Assembly (NCBI GenBank): GCA_015057055.1
Contig: SVFE01000011.1
Span: forward strand, 1-53,865
Direction of reading: 5' to 3'
DNA length: 53,865 bases
Origin: Lachnospiraceae bacterium
Lineage (GTDB): Bacteria > Bacillota > Clostridia > Lachnospirales > Lachnospiraceae
Positions 41,081 through 49,781 of this stretch are shown piece after piece (positions within the stretch are counted from its first letter, which is position 1; each line of letters begins with the position of its first letter). The translations under genes were made by a program, and so were the position numbers. The notes beneath the pieces are model-generated. The model searched no databases. It was given only the letters and a program-made list of their open reading frames with translations, and was not told where the DNA came from.

Positions 41081-41641
41081 TCAAATAAAAATTTTTACAA
41101 TTTTGTTAAATAATAATGGATTCACATAACTTTCCAGCATAATTCCAAACAAAACGATGGTCAAAATCACAACGACTTGTGTTATTTTAACAAAAAATAT
41201 GTTCTTTCCTCTTCCATAACTTCCGGTTCTGAAATCCTGCATTCCGCGTAGCCAGATAAGATAAAAATAAAAACCAACCACATACAAAACACCATGAGGA
41301 AAATGAAGCACCAAAAAGAGGACGATGCCGCTTGCACCAAACTGTATCACCGACGCCGACAAAAGAATGCCAAGAGATGCTCCGACATATCCCAAATACA
41401 CTCCCACTGCCGTCACCGCAAGATTCGTGCAGGCAAATGCAATCAAAAACAGCGCCGTCGTCAGCCTTTTTTTCAAACAGTAATAAAACAATGCATTTCC
41501 ATCCACTTCCAAAAAATTCATCTGGCGCAACCAGTCTTTTGAAAAAATCCCCATGTTGAAAAGCACCTCGTCATCGGCCAATGCAATGAGCAGGGTACCG
41601 AGCAAAAATCCCGTCGCAAAAAAAATACCAATCCGTTTCAT
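41081..41641 (-). CDS. spoIIM: Stage II sporulation protein M (SpoIIM family)
   Basis: SpoIIM is a membrane protein of the SpoIIDMP complex that drives engulfment of the forespore by dissolving septal peptidoglycan. The 186-residue protein has about five hydrophobic helices and the family segments FATGFLLGTLLIAL, YYCLKKRLTTALFLIAFACT, GYVGASLGILLSASVIQFGA and FPHGVLYVVGFYFYLI. GGGGAGG lies 6 nt before the ATG. It lies between xerD and nudF, the order known from Bacillus. Together with sigG and ylmC it supports the spore-forming assignment. Confidence 0.92.
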   Translation of the reverse strand: MKRIGIFFATGFLLGTLLIALADDEVLFNMGIFSKDWLRQMNFLEVDGNALFYYCLKKRLTTALFLIAFACTNLAVTAVGVYLGYVGASLGILLSASVIQFGASGIVLFLVLHFPHGVLYVVGFYFYLIWLRGMQDFRTGSYGRGKNIFFVKITQVVVILTIVLFGIMLESYVNPLLFNKIVKIFI

Positions 41642-41689
41642 TTATGCCTCCCCATTTCATTTCTATGAAAGGAGGACAGCTTCTATGAC

Positions 41690-42268
41690 TTATTGTTTCA
41701 TTTTTGCCGCATACGCAAGAACGCTGCAAATCGTTTTCGCATCCTGAATACGTCCTTCAAAGATCATGGGGAGTAAATCATTGACATCCCAGGCTTCTAC
41801 ATTCAAAAATTCATCTTCGTCCAGATGCTGGGCCGTTTTGGTAAGTCCCGTCGCCAAATATACATCAATCTTTTCATTGCAATATGCCACCGTGGGATAC
41901 AGAGAAAGCAAAAAAGAAATCTTCTCCGCCCGGTAACCGGTCTCCTCCTCCAACTCCCGAAGCGCAGCCTGCATGGTGGGCTCCGCCGGACCATCCAACC
42001 CACCGGCCGGTATCTCCAGGGTAAAACGGTCCAGAGCATTTCTGTACTGGCGTACCATCAGCAATTTCCCGTCTTCAGTCACCGGAACAACGGCCGCCGC
42101 TCCCTGATGGCCGATAAAATCATATTGTACCACCTTTCCGCCCGGAATCTGCACTTTGTCATGATAATAATTTAATATGGTTCCTTGTGCCACCAGATTA
42201 CGTTCCAGGCGTTTTGTTTTAATGCTTTCCAATTCACTGTTTACTTCATAATTTTCTTTCTTTTCCAT
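41690..42268 (-). CDS. nudF: ADP-ribose pyrophosphatase (NudF-like NUDIX)
   Basis: NudF hydrolyses ADP-ribose to AMP and ribose 5-phosphate. The 192-residue product has the Nudix box LDGPAEPTMQAALRELEEET followed by GYRAEK (about residues 96-121), and the ADP-ribose-type N-terminal beta-domain (VQYDFIGHQGAAAVVPVTED, MVRQYRNALDRFTLEIPAG). CAGGAG lies 8 nt before the ATG. It precedes spoIIM in the conserved nudF-spoIIM-xerD arrangement, with only 48 bp between the two genes. Confidence 0.94.
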   Translation of the reverse strand: MEKKENYEVNSELESIKTKRLERNLVAQGTILNYYHDKVQIPGGKVVQYDFIGHQGAAAVVPVTEDGKLLMVRQYRNALDRFTLEIPAGGLDGPAEPTMQAALRELEEETGYRAEKISFLLSLYPTVAYCNEKIDVYLATGLTKTAQHLDEDEFLNVEAWDVNDLLPMIFEGRIQDAKTICSVLAYAAKMKQ

Positions 42269-42293
42269 GCTGTTTTCTCCTGCCTTCCTTCAT

Positions 42294-42331
42294 TAAAAAA
42301 CGCCGAAAGCATCTTTACTTCCGGCGTTTTG
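42294..42331 (-). terminator. Terminator after the aminotransferase gene
   Basis: AAAACGCCG (42297-42305) and CGGCGTTTT (42322-42330) form a 9-bp stem with a T-run on the minus strand. It touches the stop codon of the aminotransferase. Confidence 0.9.
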
Positions 42332-42332
42332 T

Positions 42333-43532
42333 TTATTCCAATGTATTTAAGAAATCTTCAATTCGGTTCAATCCTTTTTCGATCTGTTCCATGCTGATGG
42401 CATAGGAAAGTCGGATATGGTCTGCAAAACCAAAATCTGCACAAGGAATTACCGCCACGTTGAATTCATTCAACAAAATATCTGCCATTTTTGCAGCGGA
42501 CTCTACTTTTTCGCCCTTATATTTCATATCCTGTACCTTGGAAACATCTACGAATACATAAAACGCTCCCTTGGGCTCAATACAATCCACATGAGGCATA
42601 TTTCGAACGCGTTCAAAAGAATATTTTCTTCTTGCATCGAATTCTTTTCTCATTGTCGCAATGGCATCCTGCGGTCCTACCAATGCTTCCAACGCCGCTT
42701 TCTGGGCAATGGAGTTGGGATTCGATGTTGCATGTGACTGCATCGCACTCATACGCTTGGTAATTTCCACGGAAGCTCCCGTATATCCCACACGCCATCC
42801 GGTCATGGAATAACTCTTGGATAAACCGCTACAGGTAATGGTGCGCTTATATATCTCTTCATTTAAAGATGCAATACTCACATGCTTATCATCGCCATAG
42901 ATCAAGTGCTCATACATTTCATCCGCAACCACATAGAAGTCCTTGCGCACTGCCACCTCGGCAATGGCTTCCAGTTCTTCTCTGGTATATACCATACCGG
43001 TAGGATTACTGGGGGTATTTAAAACAAGAGCCTTGGTCTTATCGGTAACTGCCGCTTCAATCTGCGCCGCGGAAACCTTATAATTCTGCTCTTTGTTGCC
43101 GGTAATAAATACGGGTACACCATCGGAAAGTTTTACCATCTCCGGATAGCTGAGCCAGTAAGGCGCGGGAATGATAACTTCGTCGCCGGGATTCAAAAGT
43201 GCATCAAATACATTAGTCAAAGAATGCTTTCCGCCGTTGCTGATTACAATCTGATTCGGCGCATAATCAAGGCCGTTAAATTCCTTGAATTTTTTGCACA
43301 CTGCTTCCTTAAGTTCATTGGTTCCTGATGCCGGAGTATATTTTGTGAATCCGTCACCAATTGCCTTGATTGCTGCATCACAAATATTCTGCGGCGTATT
43401 AAAATCCGGTTCACCCGCTCCGAATCCCACAACATCGATCCCCTGGGATTTCATTTCTTTCGCCTTGGCCGTAATTGCCAATGTAGAAGATGGTTTCACC
43501 TGTTCTGATTTCTTTGATAATGTTAATGACAT
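42333..43532 (-). CDS. Class I pyridoxal-phosphate aminotransferase (aspartate aminotransferase-like)
   Basis: The 399-residue enzyme is a fold type I, subgroup I-gamma aminotransferase. It has GAGEPDFNTPQNICDAAIKA at the N-terminus, the PLP-binding NTPSNPTGMVY and VADEMYEHLIYG, the Schiff-base Lys in CSGLSKSYSMTGWRVGY and the substrate-carboxylate Arg near HIRLSYAIS. It probably transaminates aspartate or related substrates. The start has AGGACGG upstream. It has its own terminator. An AT palindrome (43557-43573) lies between the candidate promoter region and the start. Confidence 0.95.
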   Translation of the reverse strand: MSLTLSKKSEQVKPSSTLAITAKAKEMKSQGIDVVGFGAGEPDFNTPQNICDAAIKAIGDGFTKYTPASGTNELKEAVCKKFKEFNGLDYAPNQIVISNGGKHSLTNVFDALLNPGDEVIIPAPYWLSYPEMVKLSDGVPVFITGNKEQNYKVSAAQIEAAVTDKTKALVLNTPSNPTGMVYTREELEAIAEVAVRKDFYVVADEMYEHLIYGDDKHVSIASLNEEIYKRTITCSGLSKSYSMTGWRVGYTGASVEITKRMSAMQSHATSNPNSIAQKAALEALVGPQDAIATMRKEFDARRKYSFERVRNMPHVDCIEPKGAFYVFVDVSKVQDMKYKGEKVESAAKMADILLNEFNVAVIPCADFGFADHIRLSYAISMEQIEKGLNRIEDFLNTLE

Positions 43533-43648
43533 AACTTTTACCGTCCTTAGCTTTCTATATTATTCCATAATATCTGTTACATTCTACTATAAGCGAATAG
43601 AATACACAATAAAAAATTTTAAATTTGTGAATTTTTTACAATTTCGTC

Positions 43649-45388
43649 CTATTCTTTTACCGGTTGCAAATGCTCAATTTTCGGCACGGCAATCATGGAG
43701 TAATTGGTGTAATATACAACAAATCCCGGAGCTCCACCGGCCGGTTTTTTCACATTTTTCCGTAACGTATAATCCACTTCCACCTTATCCTGCTCCTTTA
43801 CCTTGGAATAAAAGGCAGCCAACGCCGCAGCTTCTTCAAAACTGCGGTCATCCAGTTCTTTTCCCTCTGTTTTCACAATTACATGGGAGCCGGGTGCATT
43901 CTTGGCATGAAACCACCAATCACCGCCGGTGGCAACCTTAAAAGTAAGTTCCTCATTCTGGTAATTGTTTTTCCCTACGTACATATGAAATCCGCCACTG
44001 CTCAAATAATGATAAGGTTTTGCCGTATTCTTCTGTTTCTTCTGGTTGCCCTTGCGTTTTACATAACCATAATCCATCAATTCTTCTTTGATTTGCACAA
44101 GATCTGCCTCCGTTTCGGCAATATCCAGCGCAAGCGCGATGGATTCCAAATGTTCCAATTCGTTTTTCGTTCCGACGACGAGTTCACTTAAGGCTTCCCT
44201 GGTCCGCTTCAACTTTCCGTATTTTTCAAAGTACTTCTTGGCATTTTCCGAAGGCGAAAGTTGCGTATCTAACGGAATGCTGACGGGTTCACCGGTATAA
44301 TAATTAATCGCTTCCAGCGTTTTTTCCCCTTCTTTTATATTATAGCCGTAGGTGTTTAAAAGTTCGCCGTAAATACGATATTGTTCTTTTTTTTCTGTAT
44401 CCTTCAGCTGGGCACATTGCAAATCATACTTTTTGGCGGTTCTGGAAATAACCGACTGGAGAGTCCTTCTAAGGTCTCCGGATTTTTGCCGGATACGAAC
44501 AATCTGATTTTTCTTGCTGTAATAGGCCTGCAATAACGCGGAGATTCCTTCTGCCGGCTCTGTTTTTTCATACTGCGACTTGATTTCAATAGCCGAGAAT
44601 TCTGCCGGAGCACCATCTTCATAGAAAATGCAAGGCGTAAACTGACCGCTTTTTACAAGGTACATTTTTTTTGCAAATACCTGCCACAGAGATTCCCATT
44701 CTTGTTCAGAAAGGCTTTCTACATCCTGCTGTTGTAAGATACCGGCTTCTTCACAAAAGGCATTGGCCATCATGGGAGACAATCCCGTATAGCCCATATA
44801 GATGGCTTTATATACCGGCAAGTTTCCGTTTGCTTTCATATGAGGCTTAAAATCCTCTGCTGTTTCCAGCAAGGGGTCTGCCTTTTCTGCGGTCACCGGG
44901 ATAAAATACTCCCGCCCGGGCAAAACTTCCCGTAGGGAACTTACCATTCCGGAAATATGCTTAATACTGTCAATAATCATCTCTTTTTCATCCAAAAGAA
45001 TGATATTGCTGTGCTTGCCCATAATTTCTATAACCAGCGTCTTTTGCCGAATGTCCCCCAGTTCATCCAGATGTTCCAGTTCCATACGGATAATCCTCTC
45101 CATACCGGGCTGATAAAACCGGAGAATCTTTGCACTTTGCAGGTACTTTCTAAGGAGCATGCAAAAATTCGGTGCCGTCAAGGGACTCACCTTACTAATT
45201 TCCGTCAGATAAACCAGCGGAAGTGAAGCGTCCGCAGACAAAAACAATTTGTACTGATTACCGTTATTCTTCACGGTAATCAATAATTCATCCGGTTCCG
45301 GCTGGGCAATTTTATATATCCGGCCGCCTACCAATGTTTTATTCAGTTCCTCCGTAACCGCAGCTACACAAATACCGTCAAAAGCCAT
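43649..45388 (-). CDS. rqcH: RqcH (NFACT-family ribosome quality control protein)
   Basis: RqcH (formerly fibronectin-binding protein FbpA/YloA) binds stalled 50S subunits and recruits tRNA-Ala to add alanine tails. The 579-residue product has the NFACT-N domain (MAFDGICVAAVTEELNKTLV, GGRIYKIAQPEPDELLITVK), central helix-hairpin-helix and coiled-coil parts (about 280-440) and the C-terminal NFACT-R domain with HYLSSGGFHMYVGKNNYQNE, WFHAKNAPGSHVIVKTEG. GGTGG lies 6-9 nt before the ATG. The length is normal. It stands alone between aminotransferase and glgA units. Confidence 0.93.
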   Translation of the reverse strand: MAFDGICVAAVTEELNKTLVGGRIYKIAQPEPDELLITVKNNGNQYKLFLSADASLPLVYLTEISKVSPLTAPNFCMLLRKYLQSAKILRFYQPGMERIIRMELEHLDELGDIRQKTLVIEIMGKHSNIILLDEKEMIIDSIKHISGMVSSLREVLPGREYFIPVTAEKADPLLETAEDFKPHMKANGNLPVYKAIYMGYTGLSPMMANAFCEEAGILQQQDVESLSEQEWESLWQVFAKKMYLVKSGQFTPCIFYEDGAPAEFSAIEIKSQYEKTEPAEGISALLQAYYSKKNQIVRIRQKSGDLRRTLQSVISRTAKKYDLQCAQLKDTEKKEQYRIYGELLNTYGYNIKEGEKTLEAINYYTGEPVSIPLDTQLSPSENAKKYFEKYGKLKRTREALSELVVGTKNELEHLESIALALDIAETEADLVQIKEELMDYGYVKRKGNQKKQKNTAKPYHYLSSGGFHMYVGKNNYQNEELTFKVATGGDWWFHAKNAPGSHVIVKTEGKELDDRSFEEAAALAAFYSKVKEQDKVEVDYTLRKNVKKPAGGAPGFVVYYTNYSMIAVPKIEHLQPVKE

Positions 45389-45430
45389 TTTATTCCACCG
45401 CTTTCTTTTCCTTTTTCCGTATTTCTTTCC

Positions 45431-45462
45431 CCAAAAAACAGGCCCGGAAAACCGGACCTGTC
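45431..45462 (-). terminator. Terminator after glgA
   Basis: ACAGGCCCGG (45438-45447) and CCGGACCTGT (45452-45461) form a 10-bp stem with one wobble, followed by six T on the minus strand. Confidence 0.9.
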
Positions 45463-45484
45463 CATACGTTTCAATTATTTTCGG

Positions 45485-46936
45485 TTATTTATCACCGATT
45501 AACCAGTCATACATATCCTGGTATTTATTTGCAGATACATGCCATGAGAAATCCGCTGCCATAGCACGGTCAATCATCTTGTTCCATTCCCGCTTTTTAT
45601 CATAATAGATTCTCTCTGCATAACGAATGGTTGCAAGCATTTCATGGGCGTTGTAATTGCTGAACGAAAATCCGGTACCGAGTCCTTCGTATTCATTGTA
45701 AGGAACCACAGTATCTTTTAATCCACCGGTTTCACGCACAATCGGAAGTGTTCCGTAACGAAGCGACATCAACTGGCTAAGTCCGCAAGGCTCAAACATG
45801 GACGGCATCAGGAATGCATCACACGCTGCATAAATCTTATGGGACAATCCTTCGGAATAGTAAATATTCGCAGATACCTTATTGCCGTATTTCCAATCAA
45901 AATGACGGAACATATTCTCATAACGCTCTTCACCCGTACCAAGCACAACAATCTGCACCGCATCCTGGCAAAGTTCATCCATGATGTAAGCAATCAAATC
46001 GAAACCTTTTTGGTCCGTAAGTCTCGACACGATACCAATCATCATTCGTTTATCATCCTGCTCCAGATTCAATTCCTTCTGAAGCGCACGCTTATTCTTT
46101 ATTTTTTCCTTCCGGAAATTCTTTGCATCATACTTAAAGTCAATGTAGGGATCCGTTGCAGGATTGTACTCATCGTAATCAATACCATTTACAATACCGC
46201 GCAAATCTCCGCTTCTGGCTTTGAGCAAACCATCCAGCCCCTCTCCGTAAAACGGAGTTTTGATTTCCTCGGCATAAGTATCACTTACCGTAGTAATGGC
46301 ATCCGCATATACCAGACCGCCCTTCAAAAGATTGGCATCACGGTAGGCTTCCAATTTGTCCGGTGTGAAATAGTATGCCGGAATACCGGTAATATCCTTT
46401 ACCGCAGCCACGTCCCAACGACCCTGGAATTTCAAATTATGAATCGTCATAACGGACTTTACGTTTCTGAAGAAATCATTATCCTGGAAACGCTCCTTCA
46501 AATATACCGGAATCAAGCCGGTCTGCCAGTCATGGCAATGCACCAGATCCGGACGGAATCCAATCAAGGGAAGCGCCGAAAGCGCAGCCTTTGAGAAGAA
46601 AGAAAACTTTTCAATATCATCATAAACATTGCTGCTGTACGGCTTCGATCCCCCAAAATATGACTCATTATCAATAAAATAATAAGTTACGCCGTCAACA
46701 ACCGCTTCCAAAATACCTACATACTCATTTTTCCAATGAAAGTCCATATAAAAATGGGTTTTGTATGTCAGCAAATCCTTCATCTTCTGCGTCATACATG
46801 TGTACTTGGGAAGCATAACCCTTACATCAAAATACTCACGGTCCACACATTTCGGCAAAGACCCCACAACGTCTGCCAAACCACCGGTTTTAATGAATGG
46901 AACGCCTTCGGATGCTACAAATAAAATGTTTTTCAT
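45485..46936 (-). CDS. glgA: Glycogen synthase (ADP-glucose type)
   Basis: GlgA elongates alpha-1,4-glucan from ADP-glucose (GT5 family). The 483-residue product has the N-terminal donor motif IKTGGLADVVGSLPK, HCHDWQTGLIPVYL, TIHNLKFQGRWD, the KRALQKELNL segment, and the C-terminal FLMPSMFEPCGLSQLMSLRY. I chose the ATG at 46936 with GGAGG 8 nt upstream; the frame extends upstream without a site. No other glg gene (glgC, glgD, glgB) is nearby. A 14-bp palindrome covers its predicted transcription start. Confidence 0.95.
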   Translation of the reverse strand: MKNILFVASEGVPFIKTGGLADVVGSLPKCVDREYFDVRVMLPKYTCMTQKMKDLLTYKTHFYMDFHWKNEYVGILEAVVDGVTYYFIDNESYFGGSKPYSSNVYDDIEKFSFFSKAALSALPLIGFRPDLVHCHDWQTGLIPVYLKERFQDNDFFRNVKSVMTIHNLKFQGRWDVAAVKDITGIPAYYFTPDKLEAYRDANLLKGGLVYADAITTVSDTYAEEIKTPFYGEGLDGLLKARSGDLRGIVNGIDYDEYNPATDPYIDFKYDAKNFRKEKIKNKRALQKELNLEQDDKRMMIGIVSRLTDQKGFDLIAYIMDELCQDAVQIVVLGTGEERYENMFRHFDWKYGNKVSANIYYSEGLSHKIYAACDAFLMPSMFEPCGLSQLMSLRYGTLPIVRETGGLKDTVVPYNEYEGLGTGFSFSNYNAHEMLATIRYAERIYYDKKREWNKMIDRAMAADFSWHVSANKYQDMYDWLIGDK

Positions 46937-46982
46937 TGCCATTCCTCCACATTCTGAGCAAAGCACCTTCTCTACTTTGTCC

Positions 46983-47009
46983 AAGTATTAATACTTCCTC
47001 TCCATTATA
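46983..47009 (-). promoter_or_regulatory. glgA -10 box and a 14-bp palindrome at the predicted start
   Basis: TATAAT (47004-47009, minus strand; -35 weak) is followed by the perfect palindrome AAGTATTAATACTT (46983-46996), which would cover the first transcribed bases. It looks like an operator, although AT-only palindromes can occur by chance. Confidence 0.45.
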
Positions 47010-47074
47010 TACCAAAAGACGTCTGAATGAAAGAAGAAAATTCCTTAATTTCCGCTTTTTTTATCCGCTGTTTT

Positions 47075-47623
47075 TCAGTCACGATATGCCAATCGGATTC
47101 GGTCAGCAATCAAGGCCACAAATTCCGAATTTGTCGGTTTTCCTTTTCCGGAATGGATGGTATATCCGAACAGGGCATCCAGGGTTTCCATCTTCCCGCG
47201 GGACCAGGCAACTTCAATTGCATGACGGATTGCCCGCTCCACCCGGCTGGGCGTTGTCTGGAATTTTTTTGCAATCGTGGGATACAAAACTTTGGTAACC
47301 GCTCCCAGCATTTCCGTATCTTCCACCGCCATCATAATGGCTTCGCGCAAATACTGATAGCCCTTGATATGCGCCGGCACCCCGATTTCATGAATCATGT
47401 CCGTAACATCTTTTTCCAAATCCCGGACTTTTTTTACTTTTTCTTTTTCGCTATATGTATACAGCCCGGTGGCAAGCGCTGTCCCGGAACTATCGTGACC
47501 GTTCTCCTCTGCCCCCGGAACGGTAATCATAATCCGTAAATCATTTTTCCGATTCAGTAATTCCGATAACAATTGAATCATTTTGTCATTATCCTGCGTA
47601 AGAGTTACTGTTTGCTGTTCCAT
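47075..47623 (-). CDS. Spo0A-family DNA-binding protein lacking most of the receiver domain
   Basis: Residues about 72-182 are a complete Spo0A C-terminal effector domain ([80 protein letters not shown]). In true Spo0A this follows a receiver of about 125 residues. Here only 36 N-terminal residues resemble a receiver start ([18 protein letters not shown] compared with Spo0A's DNRELVSLLSEYIEGQED). No phosphoacceptor Asp region follows; instead there is a short linker ([20 protein letters not shown]). AGGAGG lies 5 nt before the ATG and a promoter lies at 47660-47689, so it looks functional. It cannot be phosphorylated in the normal way. It may be a constitutive or competing Spo0A paralogue. 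The canonical spo0A is not in the window. Confidence 0.9.
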   Translation of the reverse strand: MEQQTVTLTQDNDKMIQLLSELLNRKNDLRIMITVPGAEENGHDSSGTALATGLYTYSEKEKVKKVRDLEKDVTDMIHEIGVPAHIKGYQYLREAIMMAVEDTEMLGAVTKVLYPTIAKKFQTTPSRVERAIRHAIEVAWSRGKMETLDALFGYTIHSGKGKPTNSEFVALIADRIRLAYRD

Positions 47624-47659
47624 AAATTCCTCCTGCTTCTACACAAATTTTACTCTCAC

Positions 47660-47689
47660 ATTATATAATTCCCGTTTTTTTTTCAGCAA
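47660..47689 (-). promoter_or_regulatory. Promoter of the Spo0A-like gene
   Basis: On the minus strand TTGCTG (47684-47689), an 18-bp spacer and TATAAT (47660-47665). It starts right after the citrate synthase stop codon; no clear terminator separates them. Confidence 0.55.
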
Positions 47690-47709
47690 CTCTATTTTAT
47701 CGCAAGATA

Positions 47710-49065
47710 TTATATTTTTTTATCTTTGGACACGTCCCGGATTTCCATGATGCTCTTATATGCGGGACGGATAATTTTATCCACATTTACCAGTTCTTCC
47801 AAGCGATGCGCACTCCATCCGACAATTCTTGCAATGGCAAAAATCGGTGTGTAAAGTTCTGTCGGAATATCGAGCATGCTGTAAACAAAACCGCTGTAGA
47901 AGTCCACATTGGCGCTGACACCTTTGTATATCTTTCGTTTTTCTCCGATAACAATCGGCGCAAGCTTCTCAATATTTCTGTATAATGCAAAATCTTTTTC
48001 TCTGTTTTTGGCTTTCGCTAATTTCTCCACAAATCCGCTAAATACTTTTGCCCGCGGGTCGGATAAGGAATACACGGCATGACCCATACCGTAAATCAGA
48101 CCTTTTTTATCAAATGCCTGTTTATCTACAATTTTTCCCAGATAGTCTTTAATCTGTTCTTCATCATTCCAGTCGGAAACATGGGCTTTGATATCTTCCA
48201 TCATCTCCACCACCTTGATGTTGGCGCCGCCGTGTTTGGGCCCTTTCAGAGACGACAAGGCCGCCGCAATGACCGAATAGGTATCCGAGCCGGAGGAAGT
48301 TACCACTCTTGTGGTGAAGGTCGAATTATTTCCGCCGCCGTGTTCCATATGCAAAATAAGCGCAATGTCCAATACCTGCGCTTCCAACGGCGTATATTTT
48401 TTGTCCGGGCGCAGCATCAGCAAGATATTTTCTGCAGTGGATAAATCCTCCTGCGGTCTATGGATATACAGGCTGTCATCACATAAATAGTGATTGTAGG
48501 CATGATAACTATACACGGAAAGCATCGGAAATACGCTGATTAACTTAACGCACTGTTCCAACACCCGTTCCAAAGAAGCATCCCCGATGGTCTCATCATA
48601 AGAAGCCAGCGTCAGGACACTCTTGGTCAGCGAATTCATTAAATCCTTGCTGGGTGCCTTCATAATAACATCACGGTTAAAGTTGGTGGGAAGCTGACGA
48701 CATGCCCCAAGCATGGCTTTAAATTCTTTCAACTGCGCCGCATCCGGAAGCTGCCCAAGCAAAAGAAGATACGCAATTTCCTCAAATCCGTACCGTTTTC
48801 CCTCAAAATTATGAATCAAATCAATGACATCATAACCTCGATACCAGAGTTTTCCCTCGCAAGGCGTTTTCTTTCCGTCCACCATTTCAAATGCATCAAT
48901 CCGTGAAATGTTAGTCAGTCCGGATAAAACACCGTTACCGTCTTTGTCGCGAAGCCCCCTCTTGACTCCGTACTTTTCATACAAATCCAAAGGAATAACG
49001 TCATTTCCTTCGCAAATATCAATAAACTGCTTTGTGTAATGCTCCAAATTTCCGTATTCACCCAT
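47710..49065 (-). CDS. Citrate synthase
   Basis: The enzyme condenses oxaloacetate and acetyl-CoA. The 451-residue product matches the citrate/2-methylcitrate synthase family of anaerobes, with GKLWYRGYDVIDLIHNFEGK, ILHMEHGGGNNSTFTTRVVT (catalytic His in the HGGGN region), GLIYGMGHAVYSLSDPRAKV (second His) and the CoA/Asp region NVDFYSGFVYSMLDIPTELY. It is longer than the 370-430 usual in bacteria because of an N-terminal extension of about 50 residues. The ATG at 49065 has AAAGGAGG upstream. Aconitase and isocitrate dehydrogenase are not nearby. It may supply 2-oxoglutarate for glutamate and, with glnA 4 kb away, nitrogen assimilation. Confidence 0.94.
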   Translation of the reverse strand: MGEYGNLEHYTKQFIDICEGNDVIPLDLYEKYGVKRGLRDKDGNGVLSGLTNISRIDAFEMVDGKKTPCEGKLWYRGYDVIDLIHNFEGKRYGFEEIAYLLLLGQLPDAAQLKEFKAMLGACRQLPTNFNRDVIMKAPSKDLMNSLTKSVLTLASYDETIGDASLERVLEQCVKLISVFPMLSVYSYHAYNHYLCDDSLYIHRPQEDLSTAENILLMLRPDKKYTPLEAQVLDIALILHMEHGGGNNSTFTTRVVTSSGSDTYSVIAAALSSLKGPKHGGANIKVVEMMEDIKAHVSDWNDEEQIKDYLGKIVDKQAFDKKGLIYGMGHAVYSLSDPRAKVFSGFVEKLAKAKNREKDFALYRNIEKLAPIVIGEKRKIYKGVSANVDFYSGFVYSMLDIPTELYTPIFAIARIVGWSAHRLEELVNVDKIIRPAYKSIMEIRDVSKDKKI

Positions 49066-49108
49066 ATTCCGATTCCTCCTTTTCCAAAACAAAACAAATT
49101 CACTGTCT

Positions 49109-49137
49109 ATTTTATCGTTTTTTCCTCAATCTCGCAA
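49109..49137 (-). promoter_or_regulatory. Citrate synthase promoter
   Basis: On the minus strand TTGCGA (49132-49137), a 17-bp spacer and TAAAAT (49109-49114). Confidence 0.65.
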
Positions 49138-49171
49138 TTTTTTTTCAAAAAATTCACAATTATGCGAAAAT

Positions 49172-49765
49172 TTATAATTTCCCTTCCCAGGTGAATTCCT
49201 TCCATTCTCCGGGCTGAAGGTTTTCATCCAGCCATATCCCGTCTGCACAAATCCTTTTCAAATAGATTACCAAGCATCCCACGCTTTTCAGCATACGTCG
49301 TATCTGACGTTTGCGCCCTTCTGCCAGAGAAATTTCCGCTGTAAAAACCGGATGGTCCATGCGATTATGCCCGGTCTTACGACGGATTTCTTCCGGCAGG
49401 TCTTTGAGCACATCTTTTAAAACACCGGTCCCGGTCAGACGCACCGTGCAAGGCGCCGTCTTTTTTTCCGAACCCGTTATGTACACGCCTTCTTCCAGAA
49501 GTTTTCTTTTCTCTTCCGTCAACACCCCCATGGCAATAAACGAATACACCTTGGTAATACCGTAATCCGGATGAGTCATGTACTGATTAAACATGCCGTC
49601 ATCCGTAATAAACAATAAACCTTCCGTTTCTTTATCCAGACGCCCCACCGGCGCCAGATTCGGATTCGCAAGGTCTTTAAAATAGTCCATCACTGTTTTG
49701 TGTCGTTCATCCCTGCGGGCGGTGATACACCCGCAAGGCTTATTAAACATATAGTATTTATACAT
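49172..49765 (-). CDS. RsuA/RluE-family pseudouridine synthase without an S4 domain
   Basis: The 197-residue protein is an rRNA pseudouridine synthase of the RsuA group. It has YYMFNKPCGCITARRDERHK, the catalytic Asp in VGRLDKETEGLLFITDDG and the C-terminal RKRQIRRMLKSVGC. It starts directly at the catalytic domain and lacks the S4 RNA-binding domain of RsuA/RluB, as RluE does, so the target could be 16S or 23S rRNA. AGAGG lies 6 nt before the ATG. It follows the lipoprotein gene by only 16 bp, so the two are probably co-transcribed. Confidence 0.9.
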   Translation of the reverse strand: MYKYYMFNKPCGCITARRDERHKTVMDYFKDLANPNLAPVGRLDKETEGLLFITDDGMFNQYMTHPDYGITKVYSFIAMGVLTEEKRKLLEEGVYITGSEKKTAPCTVRLTGTGVLKDVLKDLPEEIRRKTGHNRMDHPVFTAEISLAEGRKRQIRRMLKSVGCLVIYLKRICADGIWLDENLQPGEWKEFTWEGKL

Positions 49766-49781
49766 CGCTTCCTCTGAAAAC

